Shown here in pieces: positions 45,427 to 54,897 of a stretch of DNA of 64,000 nucleotides. Origin of the DNA: Methylibium sp. (GTDB lineage Bacteria; Pseudomonadota; Gammaproteobacteria; Burkholderiales; Burkholderiaceae_C); contig PNNH01000118.1 of assembly GCA_013824165.1 (NCBI GenBank), positions 1 to 64,000 on the forward strand. Direction: 5' to 3'. Made by a program: the position numbers and the translations under genes. Under the pieces are notes generated by a model that was not told where the DNA came from, searched no databases, and saw only the letters and a list, made by a program, of their open reading frames with translations. Position 1 is the first letter of the stretch, and each line of letters opens with the position of its first letter.

Positions 45427-45889
45427 GACCAAGATTTGCGTCAGGTGGGTCGGCAAGGTGAGCAGGCAGGCGGGTGGCTTTGGCCTGCTCGAAGTCCTCG
45501 TTGCTTTGGCCATTCTCGCTGCTGCGGGAGGTGCCATGTTCAGTTGGCTCGCCCAGACACTCGACACGGCGAGTCGGCTGAGGCGTGCGGACGACGAGTC
45601 GCGACTGAGCCTCAATGCCCTGGCGATGGTCAGCCTGGTCAACCCACTGAGCGAGCCGCAGGGGCGGCGCGAGCTTGCTGGGATTCGCATCAACTGGACT
45701 TCTGCTCCGGTGCAACCGGTGGTCGATGGCAGATCCTTTGTCGATGGTCACGCTGGCGATTGGCGCGTAGGCCTGTTCAAGATCACGGCCGACGTTGAGG
45801 ACTTTCGGCATGGCACCACCGTGAGGCTTGAAGTCATCCAGCCTGGATTGACGCAACGCGCCGCAGCCGGCCTGCAGGTCGCCAGATGA
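45416..45889 (+). CDS. gspI: Type II secretion pseudopilin GspI-like
   Basis: A 157-aa minor pseudopilin with an unusually long 21-residue leader, then GFGLLEVLVALAILAAAGGAMFSWL with cleavage after G21 and Glu at +5. The later strand WRVGLFKITADVEDFRHGTTVRLEVIQ resembles the GspI beta region. It overlaps gspH by 11 bp and gspJ by 4 bp. The tip complex would be I-J-K. Confidence 0.82.
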   Translation: MRVETKICVRWVGKVSRQAGGFGLLEVLVALAILAAAGGAMFSWLAQTLDTASRLRRADDESRLSLNALAMVSLVNPLSEPQGRRELAGIRINWTSAPVQPVVDGRSFVDGHAGDWRVGLFKITADVEDFRHGTTVRLEVIQPGLTQRAAAGLQVAR

Positions 45890-46533
45890 TGCGGTTTGGC
45901 GAGGATTTTCCGTTTGCGGAGCGGGGTCGTCAGGCCGCTGCCGCAGGCCTGACACTCATCGAGATGTTGGTAACGCTCGCGATTGTCAGTGCCTTGGTGG
46001 CCATGCTGTCGCAAGGCATGAGTCAGCTGTATCGCATCGAGCGAATCCTGGAATCGGGGCAACTTTCAGCGCAAGGTGAGGCTCTGAGGCTTGAGCAGTT
46101 GCGTATTGCGCTTGAAGCTGCACTGCCCGCGTCAGCGAGTTCTGACGATGCGATGGCCGGCGATGCAAGCCAGCTACGTTTCCTCACTGGCGATGCGCCG
46201 GCGGTGGAGCGTCCAACGTTCGGGCAGATGGAAATCCAATTGCAGTACGACGCGGGCACTCAGCGAACACACCTACTGTTGCGGTCTGTGGCCGATAGGG
46301 GAAGTCGCTCTGGCTGGGTGGTGCAAAGCTGGGCGGGGCGATCTGGGCGTCTGCAATACGTCAGCCACTCGGGCCAACTGTACGAGAGTTGGCCTCCAGC
46401 CAAGGCCGAGGTCGGGACTTTGCCGGCTCTGGTCGTCATCGACCCAGGCGTCCCCGATGCAAGCGTGCTCATTACGCGACTCGGTGTGTCGCGCAAGCCC
46501 CTGCGCAGCAAGCGCGAGTTGATGACGGAATGA
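45886..46533 (+). CDS. gspJ: Type II secretion pseudopilin GspJ-like
   Basis: A 215-aa minor pseudopilin. The leader ends at G21 and the stem AGLTLIEMLVTLAIVSALVAMLSQGMSQL has Glu at +5. The globular part includes RLEQLRIALEAALPAS and LRFLTGDAPAVERPTFGQMEIQLQYD, similar in layout to GspJ. Start ATGATG at 45886 overlaps the gspI stop. The stop overlaps the gspK start. Confidence 0.82.
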   Translation: MMRFGEDFPFAERGRQAAAAGLTLIEMLVTLAIVSALVAMLSQGMSQLYRIERILESGQLSAQGEALRLEQLRIALEAALPASASSDDAMAGDASQLRFLTGDAPAVERPTFGQMEIQLQYDAGTQRTHLLLRSVADRGSRSGWVVQSWAGRSGRLQYVSHSGQLYESWPPAKAEVGTLPALVVIDPGVPDASVLITRLGVSRKPLRSKRELMTE

Positions 46534-47552
46534 ACCGCCGAATCTATCCTCACCGCATGCCCAGAAGGGATTCGGGCTATGTACTCCTGATCGTGCTTTC
46601 AGCCCTTGCCGTGATGGCGTTTGTCATCGGGGAGTTCGCCACGCGCATCGATGAGGTCCGCCGGACCTCGCTGAAGATGCAGGAGTATGCTGACGCTCGC
46701 CGGCATGCATCTGACGCGCTGGCAGTCGCGGGCTACTGGATTGCTACCCGGCGAAACGATACCGTTGGGCTTGGGGATGCTAGGGGCATGGTGGTCGCGG
46801 ACGGCCGTGCCTATCGCTGGGGGACGCAAGCCTACATCAGCTTCCAGGATTTGCGCGGCATGCTTTCGCTCAACTTGCCGGATCGGCAGGCCTTGCAGCA
46901 GTTGCTCATCAATGATGGCGTCCCCGTAGAGCGCACGGACGCGTTCATCGACACCCTACTCGACTACACCGAGCTTGGATCACTGAAGCGACTCAATGGC
47001 GCTGGACCAGAGGCCTACTCAGCGATGGGCTTGCCGCCACGTCGGCAAGACTGGCTGCGCTCGTACCACGAGTTGGGCAACATGCCTTACTGGTCGGAAA
47101 ACGCGGAGCGCCTTGAGCGATTGCAGTCAGTCCTCGGTGTACGGCGCAGCGATTGGATCAATCCAAATACCGCCAGTGAGCCCGTGCTGCGTGCCCTGTT
47201 CCCGCGAGCCGCGCCCGAGCAGATCCAGCGTCTGTTGCAGTTGCGCCGGACTGCCGGCTTCATGACTGCACGAGCAGCTGCCCTGGCGACAGGGTTGGCA
47301 CTCGATACAGAAGTGTTTCTGCCTTACGTCGGGCCGGAGCTGCTGGTTACCGTCTGGGCGCGAGGCCTGCCGCGTGCTATTCAGTACAATGTGCTGATCG
47401 TTCCGGGGGGTGTTGACGGTCCCTGGCTTATCACTGAGCTGCACACGAAGAACCGGCCAAAACTGCCCGATGACGCGATTGATATCCCCGTTTTCCCATT
47501 GGAGACGGTTTCTCCCGGGCGATACCCAGCGGTGGATCCGGGTCGGCCTTGA
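46530..47552 (+). CDS. gspK: Type II secretion pseudopilin GspK-like
   Basis: A 340-aa large minor pseudopilin that caps the pseudopilus tip. The leader MNRRIYPHRMPRRDSG is followed by YVLLIVLSALAVMAFVIGEF. As in other GspK proteins, the +5 Glu is absent (I here). A large alpha domain includes FIDTLLDYTELGSLKRLNGAGPEAY, and later WINPNTASEPVLRALFPRA matches the GspK helix-hairpin-like region. It overlaps gspL by 83 bp. Confidence 0.85.
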   Translation: MNRRIYPHRMPRRDSGYVLLIVLSALAVMAFVIGEFATRIDEVRRTSLKMQEYADARRHASDALAVAGYWIATRRNDTVGLGDARGMVVADGRAYRWGTQAYISFQDLRGMLSLNLPDRQALQQLLINDGVPVERTDAFIDTLLDYTELGSLKRLNGAGPEAYSAMGLPPRRQDWLRSYHELGNMPYWSENAERLERLQSVLGVRRSDWINPNTASEPVLRALFPRAAPEQIQRLLQLRRTAGFMTARAAALATGLALDTEVFLPYVGPELLVTVWARGLPRAIQYNVLIVPGGVDGPWLITELHTKNRPKLPDDAIDIPVFPLETVSPGRYPAVDPGRP

Positions 47553-48678
47553 TGGATGCAGCTTGTCGGCGTCTGGTGGGCGTTCGGCCAGGGTGGCCTT
47601 GTTGGCGCGAGGCCTTCTGCGGGTTCGCACCTTCGATCTGGCCGCTGTTCCTGCGTCAGAGCGCGGAGCGGCGTTGCGCGCACAGGCGGTGGCGTGGGAA
47701 CCGTTCACCGACCCCGAGCTTCGGCTCGCGCAGTCCGGAGACCTCGGGTTGGTGATCGCCTGGGACCGCAATGCAGTCGCCAAGGCGCTGCGAGGCGCTG
47801 GCATCGAGTCTGACAGACTGCAGATGTGGCCGGAGCTTCTGATGCGCGAGCCCCTGCGTGACGGGCTGCGCCTGGTTGAGGGCGTCGAAGGTTACGAGGC
47901 CGAGTGCTGGACGAACGGGCGACTCCTGTCGTCGCGCTGGTGGCCCGCACTCCCCGATGCGGCCGATTGGCAGGGATTCGTGCGCAGCCTGGGGGCGCTC
48001 GGAGCCAAGGCCGAACAGTCTGCTGCTCAACCTCCGGCCGCATTGCGTCTGCCTCTGCGGGCATATCCTTGGGTCAGCGTGAAGTCGCTGTCCGATATGG
48101 TTGGTGGCGCTAGCGGTGGCGAGATTTTGGGCTGGCGAGTCGTGCTGTTGATCTGTATCGCTGTCAGTGCGGCGATCGCCCATCAACTCTGGTCGGCCCG
48201 CGAGCGAGCTGAAGCGCTGAGCAGCGAGCTCAGAAGTTTGCAGTCGTCTTCGGCGGAGACGATCGCCGCACGTGACAAGGCCATGCAACTGGCCGCTGAA
48301 AGCCAGCAACTGGCAGCTGTGATGGGTGGTGTGCAGAACCTCGAGCTGATGCAGCAAGTGGTACAGATTTTGCCGAAGGATGTGCTGATCCGGGAGTACG
48401 ACTTCGAAACTGGCCGCTTGCGCCTGGGCTTGGACATTCCGGCGACGCTCGCACGCTCATCGTTGATCCAGCTGCTTCAGGATGGCGGCTGGTTGCGCGA
48501 TGTGCGTGAGGTTAAGGCGAGCGCGAGCAGTGGCAACACTGTGCTGGAGATGCGGGTCGAGGGGCTGTTCGCTCCACAGCTAAGTGCTGCGGCTGCTGCG
48601 TCGGCGCCGGCCGCCGCAGCAAGCCCGCTGAACGTCTCTCAGGAGCCGCCTAAGCGCGGCTTGGATGGGCAGCGTTGA
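47470..48678 (+). CDS. gspL: Type II secretion GspL-like inner-membrane protein
   Basis: A 402-aa bitopic protein expected to link the GspE ATPase to the pseudopilus platform. The N-terminal cytoplasmic actin-like half is degenerate (WIRVGLDGCSLSASGGRS ... SERGAALRAQAVAWEPF). One membrane helix (VVLLICIAVSAAIAHQLW, about 230-247) and a periplasmic coiled coil follow (ERAEALSSELRSLQSSSAETIAARDKA). The ferredoxin-like end resembles GspL/PilN. It starts inside gspK. Identification is by layout and operon position more than by motifs. Confidence 0.75.
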   Translation: MTRLISPFSHWRRFLPGDTQRWIRVGLDGCSLSASGGRSARVALLARGLLRVRTFDLAAVPASERGAALRAQAVAWEPFTDPELRLAQSGDLGLVIAWDRNAVAKALRGAGIESDRLQMWPELLMREPLRDGLRLVEGVEGYEAECWTNGRLLSSRWWPALPDAADWQGFVRSLGALGAKAEQSAAQPPAALRLPLRAYPWVSVKSLSDMVGGASGGEILGWRVVLLICIAVSAAIAHQLWSARERAEALSSELRSLQSSSAETIAARDKAMQLAAESQQLAAVMGGVQNLELMQQVVQILPKDVLIREYDFETGRLRLGLDIPATLARSSLIQLLQDGGWLRDVREVKASASSGNTVLEMRVEGLFAPQLSAAAAASAPAAAASPLNVSQEPPKRGLDGQR

Positions 48679-48679
48679 C

Positions 48680-49315
48680 ATGAACTCAAGCGCCGTTCAG
48701 TGGCTTTCCGAAGTGCGCGAGCAACTGGCCTCAAATGCGCGATTGCGCGTGGGTCTGGGGGTTGTTTTGTTCATTCTCTGGCTGTATTTGATCTTGGCCG
48801 CGCAAGACACCATCGTGGCGATGCGTGCGCAAGCCACGCAGTTGTCGACGCAGATCGACGAGAGCCGTGCGCTGACCAAGCAGACGTTCTGGCCGGAGCG
48901 CGCTAAGGCGGCTGAAGCTCAACTCGATGCGATCCGTGCGCTGATGTGGACTGAGTCCGAGCAGGGACTTGCCGAGGCGCGCATGCAGGACTGGGTTTCG
49001 GTGCTGGCCACAAAGACTGGGGTGGTGCTGCGCGATATCGCCTTGATCCGCGGCGAGCCGACCACTCGCGTGGCCGCCGGTGTGACTGCCCCCGGGGAGT
49101 CGGCAGGGCTGCCCCCAGGCCACGCACGCATGCGCATGCGCATCGTGGCTGATTTCGATCCAGCCACGATGTCGGTCATGTTGGCCGAACTGGCGCAGGG
49201 CGAGCGCATGATCAAGGTCGAGCGCTTGCGCATCCTGACAGCGACGCGCCCCCCCCTGTTGGAAATGGAACTCGGCGCGGTGGCGCGGATCAAGCAAGCT
49301 GGAGGCACTCCATGA
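48680..49315 (+). CDS. gspM: Type II secretion GspM-like protein
   Basis: A roughly 211-aa bitopic protein with a short cytoplasmic N terminus and a membrane helix (VGLGVVLFILWLYLILAA). A coiled coil (QATQLSTQIDESRALTKQ) leads to a periplasmic ferredoxin-like domain, as in GspM. Such proteins dimerise with GspL. An in-frame ATG at 48665 would give five more residues and overlap gspL by 14 bp. It overlaps the next gene by 4 bp. Confidence 0.75.
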   Translation: MNSSAVQWLSEVREQLASNARLRVGLGVVLFILWLYLILAAQDTIVAMRAQATQLSTQIDESRALTKQTFWPERAKAAEAQLDAIRALMWTESEQGLAEARMQDWVSVLATKTGVVLRDIALIRGEPTTRVAAGVTAPGESAGLPPGHARMRMRIVADFDPATMSVMLAELAQGERMIKVERLRILTATRPPLLEMELGAVARIKQAGGTP

Positions 49316-49773
49316 TCGCCAGGCTCTTCACTGCTCGATTCGGTGTCAGTGCGCTGGTGCTCGCTCTGGCTGCGTGGTTGCTGGCTCCAGACGAGCCGCA
49401 GTCGTCGGCGGTGATCGTGCGTGCGCAGCGCGATTCCTGGAACCCAGGATCCGCGCTGCGTCGCCCCGTCCTGTCGGCGCAGGCGATAGAAGTTGGCGGC
49501 GCCAGTGTCTGGGGGGTGCAGCCGCAACGTGCTGGCACGACTGCATCGGCAACACCTGAGGATTCTCGCTGGCGTATTGCCGGATTGTTTGGGCGCGGCG
49601 CGGAGCGACGCGTCTTGATTGAGTACCTTGCGCCTGGCAAGGCGCCGCACTACTTGAAGACTGGCGACAAGCTGCCGAGCGGGCACCGGATCACGAGCGT
49701 CAGTGACAGGGAAGTTTGCGTGCAGATCGGCAAGCGAGCCTATCGGTTCGCAGTGCAGCGGTCCGATTCCTAG
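49312..49773 (+). CDS. GspC-like inner-membrane protein (HR domain)
   Basis: A 153-aa protein with one N-terminal helix (VSALVLALAAWLL) and a small C-terminal beta domain: RWRIAGLFGRGAERRVLIEYLAPGKAPHYLKTGDKLPSGHRITSVSDREVCVQI. That layout matches the GspC homology region, which contacts the secretin N0 domain. A PDZ or coiled-coil extension is missing. Its position between gspM and gspD supports the C-like call. PilP-like or GspN-like alternatives cannot be excluded. Confidence 0.65.
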   Translation: MIARLFTARFGVSALVLALAAWLLAPDEPQSSAVIVRAQRDSWNPGSALRRPVLSAQAIEVGGASVWGVQPQRAGTTASATPEDSRWRIAGLFGRGAERRVLIEYLAPGKAPHYLKTGDKLPSGHRITSVSDREVCVQIGKRAYRFAVQRSDS

Positions 49774-49786
49774 GAGAACTTTTTTG

Positions 49787-51964
49787 ATGTCGATTTCACG
49801 TCATCCCGGCCGCCGCCGAGTAGCCCTTGCCGTGGCATTGGCAGTACTGTCATTGCTGCAGGCTTGCCAGCAGGTACCCGTGTTGCCTACGCCAATGGGC
49901 GCCAAGACTGCCGCCCAGTCGAGCCCCGATCTCGTTGCCGGCTCTGTTGCCAGCGAAACGAAGGTTGTGCCAATTCCTGCGCCGCCGAAACTGGCCGAGC
50001 CGCGCAGGACCGAGCCGGCCGCCGGCGCACCAGAGACCGCGGCGGCTGCCGCGCCGGTTGCGGTGCTCAACTTGGAACAGGTGAGTATGGGCACCTTCAT
50101 CAACGTTGCATATGCCGAGGTGCTGAAGAAGAACGTCAACGTTGATCCCACCGTGCTGGCACGGCGCGACTTGGTCACCTTCCGTTCAGGCGAGGGGCAG
50201 AACGCCCAGTCGCTGGAAAAAGCGGTCCAGTTGTTGTTGAAGAGCTATGGCATCGCGGCCATCGATGTCGGCGGCTTGGTGCGGGTACTGCCGGACAACG
50301 CCAGTCTGGGCGCACTGCCGGAGATCCGGCGTGGCGCCGCTCTTCCGGATACTCCCATGCCACTGCGGCCGATCTTCCACCTCGTCGAGCTTCAGGCGGT
50401 GCGTCAGATTGATGTCATCAACTGGCTGCGGACCCTCTTCGGTGATCGCGTGAAAGCGCAAGAGGACTCTTCGCGCAATGCTTTGCTGATCAGTGGCACG
50501 CCTGACAATGTCAAGGCGGCGCTGGAGGCCATCGCCGTGCTGGATCAGCCCTTGATGAACGCCCGCTCCAGCCTGTCGATCACGCCGGTGTTCTGGTCGG
50601 CCGACGATCTGGCACGCCGTCTGGCCGAGGTGCTCGCCGCGCAAGGCTATGCGGTCCATCCAGTCGGGCAGGCCATCGTGCCGGGCAGTGCGCGCTACCC
50701 GATCATCTTGCTGCCGGTGGCGGCGCTCAATGCGGTCTATGTATTCGTTGCCAATGAGCAGTTGTTGGGCCATGTCCGCAACCTGGCTGAGACCCTGGAT
50801 AAGCCGAACAATCGCGGCATCGGCAAGAACTTCCTGACCTACGCGGTGCGCCATAAGGATGCCGAGTCACTGGCGTCCACGCTGGAGCGCTTGCTGTCCG
50901 GCACACGTGCCAGCAGCACGGCGGCCCAGGCTGGCGCAGCGGGTGCGCAGCAGTCGTCGGCCACAAGCCAGAGGCCGACCACGGTCGTCGTTGACAAGGC
51001 GACCAACACGCTGATCTTTCAGGCGAATCCGGACGAATTCGGCCAGATCAACGCCTTGCTACAGACACTTGACCGGCCCAGCAAGGCCGCCATGATCGAG
51101 GTGACTGTCGCCGAAGTCGGACTGGATGACAACAACCAGTTCGGCCTCGAATGGATGTTACGTGGCTCAGACCAAGGCGGCAGCTGGTCGGCGGGTACTG
51201 CAGGTGGCATCTCGCTGGGTAATAGTGGCTTTACGTATCAAGTGCTAAACAGCGCGGGCCTAGTCAAGGCGAGATTGAATGCTCTGGCATCGACGAATCG
51301 GGCCTCGATTCTGTCCAGTCCGCGGGTGATGGCGCGCAATGGCGAGGCCGCGACGATTCAGGTTGGTCAGGAAGTGCCGATCATCACCAGCCAGCAAAGC
51401 ACCGGTAGCACCGTCACCAACGGCACGACCACAAGCGCGCAGGTGCTGCAAACCGTGCAGTACCGCACAACAGGTGTGATCCTCAAGGTCAAGCCGGTGA
51501 TCCACTCGGGCGACCAGATCGATCTCGATGTTGTCCAGGAGGTCAGCGAAGCGGCAGCGACCGAGACCGGGGTCAGTGCATCACCGACCTTCAGCACGCG
51601 CAAGGTCGACACCAAGCTGACTCTGCGCAATGGCGCCACCGTGATGCTGGGCGGGCTGATCTCAGACACCACGACCCGCGGCGGGTCCGGCATTCCGCTG
51701 CTGAAGGACGTACCTGTGCTGGGTGCCCTGTTCGGTAAGCAGATCGTCAATGGAACGCGTCGCGAGCTGATTGTGTTGATCACGCCCTACATCATCAATG
51801 ACGCGCATGAAGCCGAGGCGATGACGGATGCCTTCCGCGGCATGTTAGGCCCCTGGGCGCGCGAGCCGGTGACGGGGCGCGCGGCTGCGGAGACTCGGGG
51901 CGCTGGCGGTACTGCGGCTGCCGCGGCGCCAGCCGTTACGGCCGAGCCCGGCAAGTCCAAGTAA
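49787..51964 (+). CDS. gspD: Type II secretion secretin GspD, predicted lipoprotein
   Basis: This outer-membrane secretin forms the export pore. The 725-aa precursor has a basic N terminus and signal peptide ending LLQAC, with a lipid-acceptor Cys at 27. A Pro/Ala-rich spacer leads to the N0/STN domain (about 95-175), N1-N3 repeats and the secretin core: VPIITSQQSTGSTVTNG, VGVILKVKP-type strand, TLRNGATVMLGGLISD and GIPLLKDVPVLGALFG. ATG 49787 has a strong TAGGAG 12 bases upstream; the frame open to 49703 is within the preceding gene. A lipidated secretin may reach the outer membrane without a pilotin. Confidence 0.94.
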   Translation: MSISRHPGRRRVALAVALAVLSLLQACQQVPVLPTPMGAKTAAQSSPDLVAGSVASETKVVPIPAPPKLAEPRRTEPAAGAPETAAAAAPVAVLNLEQVSMGTFINVAYAEVLKKNVNVDPTVLARRDLVTFRSGEGQNAQSLEKAVQLLLKSYGIAAIDVGGLVRVLPDNASLGALPEIRRGAALPDTPMPLRPIFHLVELQAVRQIDVINWLRTLFGDRVKAQEDSSRNALLISGTPDNVKAALEAIAVLDQPLMNARSSLSITPVFWSADDLARRLAEVLAAQGYAVHPVGQAIVPGSARYPIILLPVAALNAVYVFVANEQLLGHVRNLAETLDKPNNRGIGKNFLTYAVRHKDAESLASTLERLLSGTRASSTAAQAGAAGAQQSSATSQRPTTVVVDKATNTLIFQANPDEFGQINALLQTLDRPSKAAMIEVTVAEVGLDDNNQFGLEWMLRGSDQGGSWSAGTAGGISLGNSGFTYQVLNSAGLVKARLNALASTNRASILSSPRVMARNGEAATIQVGQEVPIITSQQSTGSTVTNGTTTSAQVLQTVQYRTTGVILKVKPVIHSGDQIDLDVVQEVSEAAATETGVSASPTFSTRKVDTKLTLRNGATVMLGGLISDTTTRGGSGIPLLKDVPVLGALFGKQIVNGTRRELIVLITPYIINDAHEAEAMTDAFRGMLGPWAREPVTGRAAAETRGAGGTAAAAAPAVTAEPGKSK

Positions 51965-51983
51965 GGCGAGGGTACGGTAGACG

Positions 51984-53675
51984 ATGTCCAGTCAGGCGCA
52001 ACAAGAGCAAACAGGGCAGCCCATGCGGCTCGGTGAGTTGCTGCTCGCAAAGGGCATCGTCAAACATGCCGACGTCGAACAGGCGTTGAATTTTCAGCGC
52101 GAACGCAGCGGCAAGCTCGGTACGGTTCTGGTGCGCATCGGGGCCCTGTCGGAGCAGGCGCTGTATGAGGCCCTGGCCCAGCAACTCGCGTGCTCCCTGC
52201 TCACGGAGGCAGATCTGGACCAGGAGGCTTTGCGGGCTGCCCTGGTCGAGCCTCATTTGCCGGGCCGCTGGTTGCTGAGTCGGCGTGTGCTGTGCTGGCT
52301 GGGGCTGGACGGGGCTTGGCACTTTGCGAGCGACGATGTGCAGGATCCGGATGTCGGAGAGGCACTTGCCGCGCTCCCGGTGATCGGTCGCCCGATCTGG
52401 CATTTCATACTGCCGGCTGAACTCGACCGCGCGACCGCGGCCTTGCGCGATGGTTCTACAGGCACGGAGCAGAGTGCGCAGTCGCTGCGGGCTCTGGCCG
52501 AGGATGCACCGGTCATCGCATTGGTCAACAACCTGCTCGCCCAAGCCATCGAAGCACGCGCATCCGACGTTCACATCGAGCCCGGCGAACGCGAGTTCCA
52601 GGTTCGCTTGCGCATTGATGGCGTGCTGCACCATCGGATGACCATGCCCATGGAGCGCTATCCGGCGGTTGCTTCGCGCTTGAAACTGATTGCGCACCTG
52701 GATATTGCGGAGCGCCGCCTGCCTCAAGACGGCCATATTGGCATGCGCGTGGCTGGCGTCGAAATCGATGTGCGCGTTTCATCCATCCCGGCCGTGCACG
52801 GCGAGTCGGTCGTGCTGCGCCTGCTGCCCAAGCAGCGTGCCGACCTGCGCCTCGAATCGATCGGCATGGCTGATGATCACCTGGCGCAGTTCAAGAGCTG
52901 GCTAGGCTGGCCCAACGGCCTGCTGCTCGTCACCGGACCGACCGGTTCAGGCAAGAGCACGACGCTTTATTCGGCGCTCAACCACATCAACGATGGCAGT
53001 CGCAAGATTGTCACCGTCGAAGATCCGGTTGAGCAGCGGCTGGCGCGTGTTGTTCAAATCCAGACGCACGCCGAGATCGGGTACACCTTCGCGCGGGCGC
53101 TGCGTGCCATCCTCCGCCACGATCCCGACATCATCATGATCGGCGAGATCCGCGATCGCGAGACAGCCGAGATTGCAATCCAGTCAGCACTGACCGGCCA
53201 CCTTGTGCTGGCGACGCTGCACACCAACGATGCGCTGTCGGCGATCAGCCGTCTGGCCGATATGGGCGTCGAGCCTTACCTCGTGGCTGCGGCGCTGCGT
53301 GGCGTGATGGCGCAGCGGCTAGTGCGCCGCTTGTGCAGCGCGTGCGCTGAGCCCGACAAGGACCCCAACCGTCTGCAAATGGACTGGGAGCGACGCCAGG
53401 CGGTCGATCAGCCAGCAGCGACGTGGAGCCACGCGGCAGGCTGCCCGCAGTGCCAGGGCACGGGCTTCAAGGGCCGGGTGGGCATCTACGAGATGGTCAC
53501 CATCGACACTGGGCTGCAGCAGTTGCTAGTTGAGGGCGCGGGGGCCGATGTGGTCAGGCGCGCAGCGGACGCCGCCGGGCGGCGCAGCCTGCTCGGCGAC
53601 GGGCTCGACAAGGCGGCGCGTGCCGTGACGACCATCAGCGAGGTGCTGCGCGCCTCCGGCGAAGATGGCTTTTGA
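51984..53675 (+). CDS. gspE: Type II secretion ATPase GspE
   Basis: This 563-aa cytoplasmic AAA+-like ATPase powers the pseudopilus. It has an N-terminal GspE/XpsE domain (QPMRLGELLLAKGIVKHADVEQAL), Walker A GPTGSGKSTTLYSAL (about 318), an Asp box, Walker B (ILRHDPDIIMIGEIRDRETAEIAIQ) and the His box GHLVLATLHTNDA. The tetracysteine zinc module is CSAC ... CPQCQGTGFKGR. It overlaps gspF by 11 bp. Confidence 0.96.
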   Translation: MSSQAQQEQTGQPMRLGELLLAKGIVKHADVEQALNFQRERSGKLGTVLVRIGALSEQALYEALAQQLACSLLTEADLDQEALRAALVEPHLPGRWLLSRRVLCWLGLDGAWHFASDDVQDPDVGEALAALPVIGRPIWHFILPAELDRATAALRDGSTGTEQSAQSLRALAEDAPVIALVNNLLAQAIEARASDVHIEPGEREFQVRLRIDGVLHHRMTMPMERYPAVASRLKLIAHLDIAERRLPQDGHIGMRVAGVEIDVRVSSIPAVHGESVVLRLLPKQRADLRLESIGMADDHLAQFKSWLGWPNGLLLVTGPTGSGKSTTLYSALNHINDGSRKIVTVEDPVEQRLARVVQIQTHAEIGYTFARALRAILRHDPDIIMIGEIRDRETAEIAIQSALTGHLVLATLHTNDALSAISRLADMGVEPYLVAAALRGVMAQRLVRRLCSACAEPDKDPNRLQMDWERRQAVDQPAATWSHAAGCPQCQGTGFKGRVGIYEMVTIDTGLQQLLVEGAGADVVRRAADAAGRRSLLGDGLDKAARAVTTISEVLRASGEDGF

Positions 53676-54897
53676 TTCGCGGCCGCTGCGGCGTTTCCAG
53701 TACCGGGCGCGTGATGCCGCTGGCGCCGAGCGCGTCGGCGTGGTCGAGGCAGCTGACGAACCTTCGGCGTTGCGCGAACTGATCAAGCAGGGCTTGCAGC
53801 CCCTCAGAGTTGACGCGCTGGATCGTGGCGCGGCAGGGGCGCCGCGCAAGCTCGGGCGTGGCGCCAGCATCACGGCGGCCGATCGGATCATCGTGATGCG
53901 CGAGTTGGCCACGCTACTGCAGGCCGGTGTCTCGGTCGCCGAGGCGCTCCCTTCCGTCGCGGAGGCCTACCAAGAGACGCCTTTGGGCGATGTGCTCGCG
54001 CGCGTCACTCAGCGCGTCAGTGGTGGTGCCGGATTGAGCGAGAGCCTGCGCGAATCGAGGCTGCAATTGCCCGCCTATGCGCTGGCCCTCGTGCAGGCAG
54101 GCGAAGCGTCGGGTGAGATGGCCGGCGCCATCTCCGAGGCGGCGGACCAGATGGAGCATGACCGGCGGGTTGCAGACGAGATGCGAAATGCGCTGGTTTA
54201 CCCGACCATACTTGTCGTCGTCGGCCTGATTGTGATAACTGCCATTTTTGTCGGCGTCGTGCCGCGCTTCGGGAACATGCTGCAGAGCGGCCGCGCCGAT
54301 ATTCCCGAGTTCTCCAGGCAGGTCATCGGTGCCGGGGTCTTCGTGAAGAAGCACTTTGGTGAATTTGCCTTCGGGCTGGCGGGCATGCTGATCATCGTTC
54401 TCGGGCTGTTCTCCGGTGATTCGGGCCAACGCAGGTTCATGCGCGTTGTCACAAAGGTGCCTGCCTTGCATCGCTGGCTGCTGGAAGCCGACCTTGGCCG
54501 CTGGGCCATGGTCCTGTCCGCCTTGCTGGGCAACCGAGTGGGCGTGATCCAGGCATTGAATCTGTCGGCCTCGGCCGTGCGTTTGGAGCATGTCGCGACC
54601 GATGTACGAAGGCTGGCCCGCGAGCTCGAGCGCGGTCGCACGATGGCAGACGCGCTCGGCGACTTGGGCTGGTTCCCGCGCAACCGACTGAACCTGGTTC
54701 GTGTCGGTGAACGTTCCGGCCAGTTGCCCAAGACTCTGGCGACGCTGGGCAGCATTCATTCCGACGCAGCTCGATCCCGTCAGCGCCGCATGCTTACGTT
54801 GATCGAGCCCTTGGCAATTCTGGTCATCGGCGCCGCTATCGGTTTCGTGATGGTCGCGGTGATGTCTGCAATCACCAGCGTCAACTCGGTCGTGTGA
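53665..54897 (+). CDS. gspF: Type II secretion inner-membrane platform protein GspF
   Basis: A 410-aa polytopic platform protein with two repeated T2SSF domains. Marks include FQYRARDAAGAERVGVVEA, ITAADRIIVMRELATLLQAGVSVAEAL and ALALVQAGEASGEMAGAISEAADQME. The last helix IEPLAILVIGAAIGFVMVAVMSAITSVNSVV is a GspF signature. It ends the operon and overlaps the opposing sulfotransferase gene by 17 bp at the 3' ends. Confidence 0.96.
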   Translation: MAFDSRPLRRFQYRARDAAGAERVGVVEAADEPSALRELIKQGLQPLRVDALDRGAAGAPRKLGRGASITAADRIIVMRELATLLQAGVSVAEALPSVAEAYQETPLGDVLARVTQRVSGGAGLSESLRESRLQLPAYALALVQAGEASGEMAGAISEAADQMEHDRRVADEMRNALVYPTILVVVGLIVITAIFVGVVPRFGNMLQSGRADIPEFSRQVIGAGVFVKKHFGEFAFGLAGMLIIVLGLFSGDSGQRRFMRVVTKVPALHRWLLEADLGRWAMVLSALLGNRVGVIQALNLSASAVRLEHVATDVRRLARELERGRTMADALGDLGWFPRNRLNLVRVGERSGQLPKTLATLGSIHSDAARSRQRRMLTLIEPLAILVIGAAIGFVMVAVMSAITSVNSVV

